Origin: Nocardioides sp.
GTDB lineage: Bacteria; Actinomycetota; Actinomycetes; Propionibacteriales; Nocardioidaceae
DNA length: 64,000 bases
Assembly (NCBI GenBank): GCA_020636915.1
Contig: JACJWV010000003.1
Coordinates: 1 to 64,000, forward strand
Direction of reading: 5' to 3'
Shown: positions 42,346-50,907 of the stretch, piece after piece
Position numbering within the stretch: the stretch's first letter is position 1
Layout of the letters: each line of letters opens with the position of its first letter
The notes under the pieces: model-generated
Told to the model about the DNA's origin: nothing
Database searches by the model: none
What the model saw: the letters and a program-made list of their open reading frames with translations, nothing else
Position numbers and translations under genes: made by a program

Positions 42346-42590
42346 CGACGGCGGTCCCGGCAGAGGTGCGCCTGGGCAACGACATCGCCCGCCAGTTCGC
42401 GCACCTGCCACCCGACCGCGCGGCCGACGCCGTCGCGCGGCACATCGAGACCTTCTGGGCGCCCCCCATGCGGCGTGCTCTCCTGGCGCTCGTCGCCGCC
42501 CAGGAACCCTCGCTCGACCCGCTCGTCGTCGACGCGGTCGGCCGCCTGGCCGCGCGCCCGGACAGCCCGGACCCGATTCCTTCGCCCTGA
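42342..42590 (+). CDS. fdsD: Formate dehydrogenase delta subunit
   Basis: The 82-residue protein carries the FdsD pattern: VRLGNDIARQFAHLPPDRAADAVARHIETFWAPPMRRAL. FdsD is a small accessory subunit of the soluble formate dehydrogenase, thought to help complex assembly. It overlaps fdsA by 4 bp. The usual fdsC gene (cofactor sulfuration, FdhD-like) is not found between fdsA and fdsD, so that function must be encoded elsewhere. Confidence 0.88.
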   Translation: MTTAVPAEVRLGNDIARQFAHLPPDRAADAVARHIETFWAPPMRRALLALVAAQEPSLDPLVVDAVGRLAARPDSPDPIPSP

Positions 42591-42607
42591 TTTTGCTGGA
42601 ACGGCAT

Positions 42608-42636
42608 TGTATCGAAAACATGATCGTTCTAGCATC
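42608..42636 (+). promoter_or_regulatory. Promoter of the hemerythrin-TetR operon
   Basis: TTGTAT is followed after 17 bp by TAGCAT, a good sigma-70 match. It ends about 20 bp before the hemerythrin ATG, in the only AT-rich stretch of the neighbourhood. The TetR gene in the same operon could act here, although no perfect palindrome is visible. Confidence 0.6.
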
Positions 42637-42654
42637 GAGGCGGAGGTGAGCCCC

Positions 42655-43341
42655 ATGACCCGTCCCGAGGACCCTGCCGACACCCGGATGATGGCGATCA
42701 TCCACAACGCCCTGAAGCGTGACCTGGTCCGTGTCCATCGCCTCCTGACCGAGACCCCGGCACCCCGGGGCCGGCAGCGCGTGGCGCTCGGCCAGCACGT
42801 CACCTGGATGCTCGACTTCCTGCACGCCCACCACACCAGCGAGGACACGCACCTGTGGCCGCTGGTGCGCAGCCGCAACCCGGGTTCGGCCGAGCTGCTG
42901 GACTCGATGGAGGCCGACCACGCGCGGATCGCCCCGGCCGCTGACGCGGCCGCCGCAGCGGCGCAGGACTACACGACCACCACCGGCGACCCCGCTCGGG
43001 TCGCGCTCGCCGAGGCCCTCGACCGGCTGTTGGCGGTGCTGGTACCCCACCTGGACCGCGAGGTGGCCGAGGCCATGCCGGTGGTGGCGGCCACCCTCAC
43101 CAACGGCGAGTGGGACGCGATCGAGCAGGAGCACAACATCAAGTCGAAGTCCATGCGGCAGCTGGCCGCGGAGGGCAACTGGCTGCTGGAGGACATCGAC
43201 CCCGAGGGGTACGACGTCGTCGTCCACAAGGTGCCGGCCGTGATCCGGTTCATCCTGGTGCAGGGCTTCGGCCCCGGCTACCGCCGCCGGGCCCGGGTCC
43301 GGTGGACGCCGGACGGTTCCCGCACGGCGGCAGTCGCGTGA
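42655..43341 (+). CDS. Hemerythrin-like (HHE) domain protein
   Basis: A 228-residue four-helix protein. Iron ligands of the di-iron HHE fold are in AIIHNALKRDLVRVHRLL, MLDFLHAHHTSEDTHLWPLV, MEADHARIAPAAD and LVPHLDREVAEAMPVV. A C-terminal extension (EQEHNIKSKSMRQLAAEG onward) is common in actinobacterial members. It probably senses or handles oxygen or nitric oxide. The ATG at 42655 has GGAGGTGAG upstream. It overlaps the TetR gene by 4 bp. Confidence 0.85.
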   Translation: MTRPEDPADTRMMAIIHNALKRDLVRVHRLLTETPAPRGRQRVALGQHVTWMLDFLHAHHTSEDTHLWPLVRSRNPGSAELLDSMEADHARIAPAADAAAAAAQDYTTTTGDPARVALAEALDRLLAVLVPHLDREVAEAMPVVAATLTNGEWDAIEQEHNIKSKSMRQLAAEGNWLLEDIDPEGYDVVVHKVPAVIRFILVQGFGPGYRRRARVRWTPDGSRTAAVA

Positions 43342-43979
43342 CGGCAGCCGCGTCGGACAAGGCGAGACGGCCGTACCGATCGGCTCGCCGCCAGCAGCAG
43401 GCGGCCGAGACGCGGGCGCTCGTGCTGGCGGCCGCGACCTCACTGTTCGCCGAACGCGGCTGGTCGGCGACCGGGATGCGCGACATCGCGAAGGAAGCGG
43501 GGGTGTCGGTCGAGACGGTGTACGCGAGCTTCGGGTCGAAGACGGAGCTCCTGCTGGCCGCCATCGACGTCGGCGTCGTCGGTGACGACGCCCCCGTGCC
43601 GCTGTCGCAGCGGCCGGAGTTCGCCGCCCTGGCGACGGGTCCCATCGGCGACCGCATCGACGCGGCCGCCCGGCTGGTCAGCGGGATCAACCAGCGCGTC
43701 TGGGGCCTGCGACGGGCGCTCGCGCAGGCAGCAGGCAGCGACCCCCAGCTGTCGGAGAAGCTCCACGAGGCGGAGCACCGGCGGCGCGACAACACCCGCG
43801 AGGGTGCCGAGATGGTGGCGGGCCGGCCGGTCGACGACGACGTGCTGGACGGGCTGTGGGTCGTCATGAGCATCGACGCCTTCTGGCTGATGACGCAGGT
43901 CGGAGGACGGTCGGTCGAGGACTACGAGCGGTGGCTGTCGCTCACGGTCCGCCGCCTGCTGCACCTCGACGAGGCCTGA
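43338..43979 (+). CDS. TetR-family transcriptional regulator
   Basis: A 213-residue regulator. The DNA-binding domain is ETRALVLAAATSLFAERGWSATGMRDIAKEAGVSVETVYASFGSKTELLLAAI, a complete TetR helix-turn-helix with the TVYxSFGSK turn. The C-terminal ligand domain is diverse, as usual. It starts with GTG overlapping the hemerythrin stop and is followed by SRPBCC and Ddn-like genes. It probably controls its own operon; the ligand is unknown. Confidence 0.9.
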   Translation: MTAAASDKARRPYRSARRQQQAAETRALVLAAATSLFAERGWSATGMRDIAKEAGVSVETVYASFGSKTELLLAAIDVGVVGDDAPVPLSQRPEFAALATGPIGDRIDAAARLVSGINQRVWGLRRALAQAAGSDPQLSEKLHEAEHRRRDNTREGAEMVAGRPVDDDVLDGLWVVMSIDAFWLMTQVGGRSVEDYERWLSLTVRRLLHLDEA

Positions 43980-44014
43980 GTCGTGCCGGCCGGTCCCGAC
44001 CGCAGGAGGTGGCG

Positions 44015-44497
44015 ATGATGCAGGTCCAGAAGCAGTCCCGCGTCGAGGTCGTGGTGGACGCCACCGTGCCGCAGGTCTGGGAAGTGGTCTCCGACGTCAC
44101 CCGGGTGGGTGAGTGGAGCCACGAGTGCCACGGCGCACGTTGGCTCGACGACGCAGCCGGGCCCGCTCCGGGCGTGCGGTTCCGAGGCCACAACCAAGCC
44201 GGCTGGGTGCACTGGGGCCGCACCTGCCAGATCGTCGACGTGGACGCCCCGCGCCGGCTCGTCTGGCAGACCGTGTCGACCCCGCTCTTCCCCGACATCA
44301 CCCGATGGCGCATCCAGCTGGAGGAGACGAGCGACGGTCGCACCCTGATCACGCAGTCCTTCACCGTGCTGCGCGCACCCTGGCTGCTCGATCGCATCTA
44401 CGCCCGGCTGGTCCCCAACCACCGGGACCGGGACGCACGGCTGACCGAGGACCTCGTCCGCGTGGGAGCGGTCGCCCGTCGCGGTGGGCAGCCGTGA
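44015..44497 (+). CDS. SRPBCC-family protein
   Basis: The 160-residue protein has the START/polyketide-cyclase-like pattern: VEVVVDATVPQVWEVVSDVTRVGEWSHECHGARWL, then FRGHNQAGWVHWGRTCQIVDVDAPRRLVWQT. It has a hydrophobic ligand cavity and no catalytic signature; it could bind or transform a lipid. A double ATG lies at 44015 and 44018 with GCAGGAGGTGGC ahead. It is coupled to the downstream Ddn-like gene by overlap. Confidence 0.82.
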   Translation: MMQVQKQSRVEVVVDATVPQVWEVVSDVTRVGEWSHECHGARWLDDAAGPAPGVRFRGHNQAGWVHWGRTCQIVDVDAPRRLVWQTVSTPLFPDITRWRIQLEETSDGRTLITQSFTVLRAPWLLDRIYARLVPNHRDRDARLTEDLVRVGAVARRGGQP

Positions 44498-44937
44498 GCC
44501 GACGACGCACCCGGGTCGCGAACCGCATCGGCGTCTGGCTCTACCGGAGGCTGGACGGCCGGCTGAGCAGCGGCCGGAAGGACGTGACCGTCCTGCTGAT
44601 CACCGTCCCCGGGCGACGCACGGGGCTTCCGCGCTCCACCTGCGTCCGCTTCCTGGGCACCCCCTGCGGCCCGGTCGTCTGGGGCACCGGGTCCGGGGCC
44701 GCGCACGATCCCGACTGGTTCCGGAACCTCCGCGCCGCCGAGCTCGCGGACGTGCAGATCCGCCGGGACCGGCTCCGGGTGCGTCCGCGCGAGCTCACCG
44801 GCGCCGACCGTGACGCGATGTGGACCGACACCATCCTCGAGCGCGCGCCCGAGGTGGCCAGGTATGCCCGTAAGGCGGGCCGACCCATCCCGGTGGCGGT
44901 CCTCGAACCCCTTGACGGTCTCGGCGACCGAGGATGA
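44494..44937 (+). CDS. Deazaflavin-dependent nitroreductase-like protein (DUF385)
   Basis: The 147-residue protein is of the Ddn/DUF385 (split beta-barrel) family, which uses F420H2. Marks are VLLITVPGRRTGLPRSTCVRFL, GTGSGAAHDPDWFRNLRAAELADVQI and the C-terminal RDAMWTDTILERAPEVARYARKAGRPIPVAVLEP. It starts at GTG inside the SRPBCC stop. Such proteins reduce quinones and nitro compounds and may protect against oxidative stress. Confidence 0.85.
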   Translation: MSRRRTRVANRIGVWLYRRLDGRLSSGRKDVTVLLITVPGRRTGLPRSTCVRFLGTPCGPVVWGTGSGAAHDPDWFRNLRAAELADVQIRRDRLRVRPRELTGADRDAMWTDTILERAPEVARYARKAGRPIPVAVLEPLDGLGDRG

Positions 44938-44958
44938 CCTGCTCCTCCGCCCGCGGCC

Positions 44959-45951
44959 TCAGGACGCGATGACGGCCCGCGGCGGCGCGACGGGCCGCGG
45001 CCCGAGCGCGTCGACGACCGCCGCCAGCTGCTCGCTCACGACCCGGAGGCTCTCGACCAGCAGTGAGAGCTGCTCGGCGGCCGACGGGGACGGGACCTGG
45101 GTCGGTGCGACCGCCGTGGACGGCGGATCCAGGCGCGGGTCCCGGTGGAGGATCGCGGTGACGAGCCGGTCGAGCCGCGCACCCGGCTCGATGCCGAGCT
45201 CGTCCCGCAGCACGGCCCGGAAGGTGCGGTGCACCTCCAACGCCTCCGCGGACCGGCCGGCCCGGTGCAGGGCGGTCATGAGGAGCTCCCGCGGGCCCTC
45301 CCGCAGCGGTTCTGCGGCCGCGAGCGCCTCGATGCCGGGGATGGCCTCCACGTGCCGACCGGTGTCCACGAGCGCCCGCAGACGTCCCTCGACCGCACCG
45401 ACCCGCAGCTCGGCGAGCTCGGCCGCGAGGGTCACCGCGGCGTCGTGGTCGCGGATCTCGGCCACCGGGTCGCCGCGCCACAGGTCCAGTGCGGACTCGA
45501 ACGCCTCCAACGCCTCCACCGGCTCTCCTGCGCGCAAGTGGCGGTGTCCCTCGGCGAGCGCGTCGCGGAAGCGGACCAGATCCAGGGAGCCGTCGTCCAC
45601 GTCGAGCCGGTAGCCCGCGTCGGTCGTGGCGATCCGCGCCCGGCCGTCCACGTGGTCGTCGAGGAACCTCCGGACGTGCGAGATGTAGGAGCGCAGCGTC
45701 GTCAGGGCCCCGGGCGGTGGCGTCCCGTCCCACAGCTGGTCGACGAGGCGCTCGGAGGTGACGGCGGCGTTCGCGTTCATCGCGAGGAGCACCAGGAGCG
45801 CGCGCTGCCGGCGGCTCGACAAGGTGGCCTCGCGGCCGGCGCTGACCACCTGCAGCGGGCCGAGGACGTCGATGGAGAACCGACCGGACGCGGGGGCGTC
45901 CGGGCACGGGCTCAGGTGGAGGTCGGTGGAACGAGTGCGCGTCGCGGACAT
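44959..45951 (-). CDS. SARP-type (BTAD) transcriptional regulator
   Basis: A 330-residue regulator. The N-terminal OmpR-like winged helix (FSIDVLGPLQVVSAGREATLSSRRQRALLVLLAMNANAAVTSERLVDQLWDG) is followed by the BTAD domain (LVRFRDALAEGHRHLRAGEPVEALEAFESALDLWRG). There is no ATPase domain, so it is a short SARP. Family members bind direct repeats with 11-bp spacing, and such a set lies upstream of its own start. It is the only regulator near the hydrolase, secreted-protein and PhzF genes on the same strand. Confidence 0.9.
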   Translation of the reverse strand: MSATRTRSTDLHLSPCPDAPASGRFSIDVLGPLQVVSAGREATLSSRRQRALLVLLAMNANAAVTSERLVDQLWDGTPPPGALTTLRSYISHVRRFLDDHVDGRARIATTDAGYRLDVDDGSLDLVRFRDALAEGHRHLRAGEPVEALEAFESALDLWRGDPVAEIRDHDAAVTLAAELAELRVGAVEGRLRALVDTGRHVEAIPGIEALAAAEPLREGPRELLMTALHRAGRSAEALEVHRTFRAVLRDELGIEPGARLDRLVTAILHRDPRLDPPSTAVAPTQVPSPSAAEQLSLLVESLRVVSEQLAAVVDALGPRPVAPPRAVIAS

Positions 45952-46002
45952 CTCAACCCCTTCTCACGTCGCTACCCGAGCGGGTGGCGTGGTGAGGGGA
46001 AC

Positions 46003-46042
46003 CTGTCAACGGCCGCTGTCCGGGCGCTGTCAGACCTCTGTC
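46003..46042 (-). promoter_or_regulatory. Direct repeats with 11-bp spacing upstream of the SARP gene
   Basis: CTGTC (GACAG on the minus strand) begins at 46003, 46016, 46027 and 46038, giving steps of 13, 11 and 11 bp. SARP proteins such as ActII-ORF4 and DnrI bind heptamer direct repeats with 11-bp periodicity, so autoregulation is likely. The copy nearest the gene reads TTGACAG and also resembles a -35 box. Confidence 0.6.
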
Positions 46043-46079
46043 CAGCGCGGGCAGGCAGCCCCGGACGGGCCGAGTCCCG

Positions 46080-47369
46080 TCACCGTCCTCTCAGCAACGC
46101 GTCGTCGAGGAGCCCGAGCACGCGGTCGGCGTACTCCTCCGGCCGCGACGTGAGTCCCGAGGTGTGGCGGACGTCCGGCAGCTCCCAGAGCTCCACGTCG
46201 CTCGCGCCGGCCGCCTCGTAGCGCCGGTTGAGCGGGATCTCCTGAGGGATCGAACCGGCCGCGACGAGGAGCACCGGACGGGGCGCGACCGCGGCGATCG
46301 CCTCCTCCAGGGGCGCGTTCGGCGAGCGGCCGGTGAGCAGCCGGCCGGCCAGGTACATCGGCCCGAGGGAGACCGCGGCCGACCACCCCTCCGGCCGGTC
46401 CGCGAAGCCCTGCGCCGTGGCGCCGTCGGCGACCACGGCTCGGATGCGGGGGTCCAGCGCGGCTGCCTCGATCGCCACGTCCGCCCCGGTCGAGAGTCCG
46501 AGCAGGCCGACACCGCCATCGGCGACGTCCGGCTGCTCGGAGAGGAAGTCCAGCCCCGCCTCGACGTCCGGGAGCCACGTCCAGCCCCACCCGTTGGGGG
46601 TGCCCTCGCTGCCGCCCGTGCCGCGGGCGTCGTAGACCAGGACGCCGTACCCGTGGTCGGCGAGGAGCCGGGCGTGGCCCGCGCTGCCACCGTGGTCCCC
46701 GCGCGCGGAGTTCAGCACCATCACCGCCGCCCCGTTGCGGGAGGGCCGGTACCACGCCTGGAGCGCCGGACCGTCCTCCGCTCGGAGCGTCACGGGGAGG
46801 AACTCCTCCGACGGGGGCGCGGCGACGGGGCGCCTGGGCAGGTGCACCTGCACGGCACCTGTCACGACCGGAGCGACCAGGAAGGTCGCGAGGACGGCGA
46901 CGACGAGCAGCGTCGCCAGCCGGTCCGCCCAGCGCCACCCGCGCCGGCGAGGCCCGCCGGAACGGCGGAAGGCGCCCACCACGGCGAGCCCGAGGAGGAC
47001 GACGCCGGCGAGGGCCGCCGCGGCTCCGGTGACGTCGAGCGCGTCGACCTCGCCGCTGCTCGCGTGCACGACGTGCGTCCCGCCGTCGCCCACGAAGAGC
47101 GCGCCCAGCGTCGCGACGACGACGGCGCCGACGGCCGGTCGCGCGGCGCGCACCAGCAGGACGGCGACCGCGAGGACGGCGACCAGCGCGACCGTCCACC
47201 TCAGCTCCGACCCGCGGTCGACGCCGGCCGGTGGTCGGAGGACGCGCTCGTCGAGCGCGTGGACCAGCCCGACGGCGGTCGCGGCCACCAGCGCGTGCGC
47301 CTCCCAGCGCCGCCACCGCGTCCGCCGTCGGCGGACGTCGCCGGCGCCCGAGGTCGCCGCGTCGGTCAT
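46080..47369 (-). CDS. Membrane-anchored alpha/beta hydrolase
   Basis: The 429-residue protein begins with about five hydrophobic segments (to residue ~175) and continues with an alpha/beta hydrolase domain. The nucleophile motif is GLLGLSTGADVAIEA (GxSxG); VYDARGTGGSEGTPNGWGW precedes it, and the His is probably in LPDVRHTSGL. The catalytic domain resembles the dienelactone hydrolase/acylpeptidase branch and should face outside the membrane. It lies 15 bp after the repetitive secreted-protein gene, so the two are co-transcribed. Confidence 0.82.
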   Translation of the reverse strand: MTDAATSGAGDVRRRRTRWRRWEAHALVAATAVGLVHALDERVLRPPAGVDRGSELRWTVALVAVLAVAVLLVRAARPAVGAVVVATLGALFVGDGGTHVVHASSGEVDALDVTGAAAALAGVVLLGLAVVGAFRRSGGPRRRGWRWADRLATLLVVAVLATFLVAPVVTGAVQVHLPRRPVAAPPSEEFLPVTLRAEDGPALQAWYRPSRNGAAVMVLNSARGDHGGSAGHARLLADHGYGVLVYDARGTGGSEGTPNGWGWTWLPDVEAGLDFLSEQPDVADGGVGLLGLSTGADVAIEAAALDPRIRAVVADGATAQGFADRPEGWSAAVSLGPMYLAGRLLTGRSPNAPLEEAIAAVAPRPVLLVAAGSIPQEIPLNRRYEAAGASDVELWELPDVRHTSGLTSRPEEYADRVLGLLDDALLRGR

Positions 47370-47384
47370 GTCCGGCCTTCGTCG

Positions 47385-49235
47385 TCAGGACCCGGTGTGG
47401 AGGGTCAGCGGTATGTCGCCGAGGTCACCGTCTCCGGAGCCCACCGACACCTGCCGCGGTGCCGTGTCCAGCCAGTACGGGGTGCCGTCCTGATAGGGGT
47501 GGATCGGGAAGAAGTCGGCGTCGGTGAAGTCGCCGTCGGCCTCGGCTGCGAGCCGTCCGGTCACCTCTCCGGCCGCCAGACCGACGATCTCGAAGCTGCC
47601 CGTGGCGCCGTGCGTGCGGGAGCGGGCGGGGTGCTCCTCGACCGGGTTCGTGGTCGAGCCGGCCGGGTAGAGGAGCTCGTACGACAGCGTCGTGATGACG
47701 GGATCGCCGCCGTCGGCGTAGACCAACCGTCCCGAGGCGTGCTCGCCCTCGTCGAGCGGGACGTCGACGACGGTGTCCCGGGTCAGCTGCACGTCCGGGA
47801 GGCACCGGGGCGCGTAGTCCGCCGGATAGGCGTCCGAGCCGACCATGAACGAGCCCGGGACGAGGCCGTGGACCGTGAACCGACCTCTCGCGTCCGCGAT
47901 GTCGTACTCGGCGAACGCCCCGAAGCTAGGCGCACCGTCCGGCGGGCAGAGGTCACTGGTGGTGATCTCCACGGTCGCGTGCGGAGCGGTCCGACCGCGC
48001 ACCGTGAGGAACGGCTCGTCCAGGTCGAGGTCGCGGAGCGTGACGCGCGTCGATCCCGTCACCCGGAACGATCGGGCGCCGTAGCCGTGCTCACCCGCGA
48101 CGACGACCGAGTACCGACCCGGGGGGAGCCCGCGGTAGGTGAGGGTGCCGTCGTCGTTGAGACGCGTGGCGTAGGGACGACCGTGGCGTCGCAGCTCGTC
48201 GACGGCCGACCTGGCCGGCTTCCCGTCCTCGACCACCCGCAGGGTGACGGTGGCGCCCTTCACCACGGCGAGCTCGACGGAGACGTGGGCGTTGGGCTCC
48301 GGTACGACGACCCGCTCCCGGGCCGGAGCCCAGTCGCTGCCGCGGTCGACGGTGACCCGGTAGGTGCCCGGCGTGAAGCCCTGCAGCCGGAAGGTGCCCC
48401 GAGGCCCGGTCTGGGTGGCCGCCACCGGTGTCCCGTCGCGGCGCTGGACCAGGAGAGGCACGGACGACGCAGGGCGCCCGCCGCTGATGGCGCGTCCCTC
48501 GACGACCGCGCCCTGGTCCAGGGTGGTGTCCACGACGGCCGGGTGGTCCGGGTCGATCGTCACGGGCTCGGACGCCCAGGGCAGCCAGCCGGCCCCACCC
48601 GCGGTGACGTAGTAGCGGCCGGCGACCAGGCCCTTGAAGGCGTAGTCGCCGTCGCCGTCGGTGCGCATGTTGAACGCCACGCTGCCGTTCATCCGGCGCA
48701 GCTGCACGAGGTCGAACGACGCGCCGGTGACCCGGCCGGTGATCTCGGAGGGGCGACCGACCGCGATGGTGCCGAGCGCACGATCGCCGGGCAGTGCGTC
48801 GAACAGGGAGCGCTGGAGCAGCCAGCTGTCGGTGGTGCCGTCCGGCCCGGCATAGGTGATGACGTAGTCCACGCCCGTGACCGTCTCGTCGCACGACCAG
48901 GGTCGGTCGACGCTCGGCTGGCACACCTGGACCAGGTAGCCGCTGCCGTTCTGGGCCACAGCGAACCTGCCGTCCGCGTCGGTCGTGGTCGAGAACCTCG
49001 AGTGCTCGCCGAGAGCCTTCTCCGGCACCTTGGCCGGACCGAGGACGTTCACCATGGCGCCGGCGACCGGGCGCCCGGTGGAGTCGACGACCCGGCCGGT
49101 CACCTGGCCGGACCGGGAGCGGTCGTCGGCGGCGGTCGCGCCGGAGGTCGTGGCGCCCACCGCGAGCAGCGGTAGCGCGATGGCGACGGTCGCCAGGCCG
49201 AGCCGTGCTCGCGGGTGTCGAGGATGGGTTCTCAC
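47385..49235 (-). CDS. Large secreted protein with carboxypeptidase-regulatory-like repeats
   Basis: The 616-residue protein has a signal peptide (RLGLATVAIALPLLAVGATTSGATA) and then at least five repeats of an 80-90-residue beta-sandwich unit. Each has the pattern VTGRVVDSTGRPVAGAMVNV ... TDADGRFAV, repeated as VEGRAISGGRPASSVPLLV ... GPRGTFRLQGFTPGTYRVTV and LTYRGLPPGRYSVVVAG. These are CarboxypepD_reg/SpaA-like folds that act as spacers or ligand binders. There is no sorting signal at the C-terminus. Function unknown; co-expressed with the membrane hydrolase. Confidence 0.8.
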   Translation of the reverse strand: MRTHPRHPRARLGLATVAIALPLLAVGATTSGATAADDRSRSGQVTGRVVDSTGRPVAGAMVNVLGPAKVPEKALGEHSRFSTTTDADGRFAVAQNGSGYLVQVCQPSVDRPWSCDETVTGVDYVITYAGPDGTTDSWLLQRSLFDALPGDRALGTIAVGRPSEITGRVTGASFDLVQLRRMNGSVAFNMRTDGDGDYAFKGLVAGRYYVTAGGAGWLPWASEPVTIDPDHPAVVDTTLDQGAVVEGRAISGGRPASSVPLLVQRRDGTPVAATQTGPRGTFRLQGFTPGTYRVTVDRGSDWAPARERVVVPEPNAHVSVELAVVKGATVTLRVVEDGKPARSAVDELRRHGRPYATRLNDDGTLTYRGLPPGRYSVVVAGEHGYGARSFRVTGSTRVTLRDLDLDEPFLTVRGRTAPHATVEITTSDLCPPDGAPSFGAFAEYDIADARGRFTVHGLVPGSFMVGSDAYPADYAPRCLPDVQLTRDTVVDVPLDEGEHASGRLVYADGGDPVITTLSYELLYPAGSTTNPVEEHPARSRTHGATGSFEIVGLAAGEVTGRLAAEADGDFTDADFFPIHPYQDGTPYWLDTAPRQVSVGSGDGDLGDIPLTLHTGS

Positions 49236-49264
49236 GGGGGGTCCTTCGGTGGGTGCGGGTGGGT

Positions 49265-50149
49265 TCAGACGGGTCTACGCCCGAGCTCCGGGGTCGGTTG
49301 CATCGCGGTGAACAGCTGCGTGGCGCTGCCCGTGACCCGGACGCGCCGGTCGTCCCCGTCGAGGTCGACGAGCAGGCGGCTCGGCGCCCCCATGTCCTGG
49401 CCCTGCAGCACCGTGACGCGCGCCGGGACGTCGACGAGCGCGAGGTCTCGCAGGTAGCCCCCGAACGCCGCCGCCGCGGCACCGGTCGCGGGATCCTCGA
49501 CGACCCCGCCTGGCGGGAAGGGGTTGCGTGCGTGGAAGACGGAGTGCGACACGCGGTGCACGAGGTCGACCGTCGTCCAGCCGAGCTCCGCCATCAGGGC
49601 ACCGAGCAGGGCGAAGTCGTAGTCGAGGTCGGCCAGCCGCTCCCGCGTCCACGCGGCGAGCACCAGGTGCTGGTTGCCGGCGAACGCGACGTGCGCAGGC
49701 AGGGTCGGGTCGAGGTCGTCCGCCGACCAGCGCAGCGCATCGAGCGTGCGCCGAACCTCGTCGGCTGTCGCCGGACGCGTCGACGTCGGCGGGGACGCCA
49801 GCGTCGCCACGATCGCGTCGTCGCTCGACTTCGTGCGGACGTCGACGACCCCGGCCATGGTCTCGAGCCGCAGGTCGCCCGGACCGTGGCGGTCGGCCAA
49901 CGCCACGGCCGTCGCCACCGTGGCGTGACCGCAGAAGGCGACCTCCGCGAGCGGGCTGAAGAACCGCAGCCCGAGCGCTCCGGCCGACCCTCCTGACGAC
50001 ACGAAGGCCGTCTCCGAGTAGCCGATGGTGCGGGCGATGTCGAGCATCTGCGTCGGCGTCAGGCCGTCGGCGTCGAGCACCACGCCGGCGGGGTTGCCCC
50101 CCTCGCCGTGGTCGGTGAACGCGGCGTAGCGCAGGACCTGAGGAGTCAT
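49265..50149 (-). CDS. PhzF-family isomerase-like protein
   Basis: A 294-residue PhzF fold protein. It shows GEGGNPAGVVLDADGL, the catalytic Glu in IGYSETAFV, FFSPLAEVAFCGHATVATAVAL and the C-terminal EDPATGAAAAAFGGYL. PhzF catalyses an isomerisation in phenazine synthesis, but most homologues have unknown substrates. It starts with ATG at 50149, is divergent from the SnoaL gene at 50398 and precedes the secreted-protein gene on the same strand. Confidence 0.88.
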   Translation of the reverse strand: MTPQVLRYAAFTDHGEGGNPAGVVLDADGLTPTQMLDIARTIGYSETAFVSSGGSAGALGLRFFSPLAEVAFCGHATVATAVALADRHGPGDLRLETMAGVVDVRTKSSDDAIVATLASPPTSTRPATADEVRRTLDALRWSADDLDPTLPAHVAFAGNQHLVLAAWTRERLADLDYDFALLGALMAELGWTTVDLVHRVSHSVFHARNPFPPGGVVEDPATGAAAAAFGGYLRDLALVDVPARVTVLQGQDMGAPSRLLVDLDGDDRRVRVTGSATQLFTAMQPTPELGRRPV

Positions 50150-50397
50150 GCCGGGACCTCTGTCGGATGGTGGCGGTCGATGACGGGAGGACCGCGCGGA
50201 GCTGGTGTGGACGTGGAACACCGTCTCCGAGCTCGGTTGGGCTCACGTTGCGGGAGCGTTGCGCGGGCCGTCGTACGCCGCCCAGCGTCGGGACGGCGCC
50301 GCCCCGTCGCGCGGCGACGCAGCGCCCTCCCCAACCAGGAGCCAACACGGACCCAAGACCTCGGCCGCAGCCTCGTCCCATGACGAATGGAGGCCGC

Positions 50398-50907
50398 ATG
50401 AGGACGTTCGAGGTCGTTCCCGAGCAGGTTCCCAGCTGGCCGGGCATCACGGACGCCGGCCGGGTCGTGGCCGAGTTCCTCGGCAGGGTCCGGGTCACCG
50501 GCGATGCGGACGCCGCGGCCGCCCTGATGGCGCCCGTGCTGCGCTGTCATCAGATGCACTCGGAGGCCCCACAGACGATCGAGCGGTCTCCTGCCGACTA
50601 CGCCGAGCACGTGCGCGACATGCTCGCCGCCTTCGGTCGCTTCAGGTACGTCGTCACCGAGCTGCTCAGCGAGGACGACCACGTCTTCGTGCGCTGGGAG
50701 CAGGCCGGCACCGACCAGGCACCGACGGACGACGGCAGCCCCTCGGGCCGGCCCCTCGTCGAGGTGGGCTCGGCCGTGTACCGCGTGCAGGGCGGCCGGA
50801 TCGCCGAGTACTGGGTCCAGCTCGACCGGCACGGGCTGCTCGTGCAGCAGCAGCACCGACTGATCCCCCGCCCCCGACCGACATCCACCCCAGGAGGAAC
50901 CCCATGA
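50398..50907 (+). CDS. SnoaL-like polyketide-cyclase family protein
   Basis: The 169-residue protein has the ester-cyclase type SnoaL pattern: VVAEFLGRVRVTGDADAAAALMAPVLRCHQMHSEAPQTIERSPADYAEHVRDML, then VFVRWEQAGTD and the C-terminal GGRIAEYWVQLDRHGL. The last phrase is a family hallmark. The function is unknown. It begins after TGGAGGCCGC and overlaps the quinone oxidoreductase gene by 4 bp. Confidence 0.82.
   Translation: MRTFEVVPEQVPSWPGITDAGRVVAEFLGRVRVTGDADAAAALMAPVLRCHQMHSEAPQTIERSPADYAEHVRDMLAAFGRFRYVVTELLSEDDHVFVRWEQAGTDQAPTDDGSPSGRPLVEVGSAVYRVQGGRIAEYWVQLDRHGLLVQQQHRLIPRPRPTSTPGGTP

Noticed and set aside
39148..43443. A 1431-codon minus-strand open frame opposite the formate dehydrogenase genes
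   Set aside because: Shadow of fdsA and neighbours. The plus-strand genes have complete cofactor motifs and coupled starts.
50219..50283. CGTTGCG direct repeats between the phzF and snoaL starts as an operator
   Set aside because: Only two short copies 11 bp apart in very GC-rich DNA; no promoter elements align with them.
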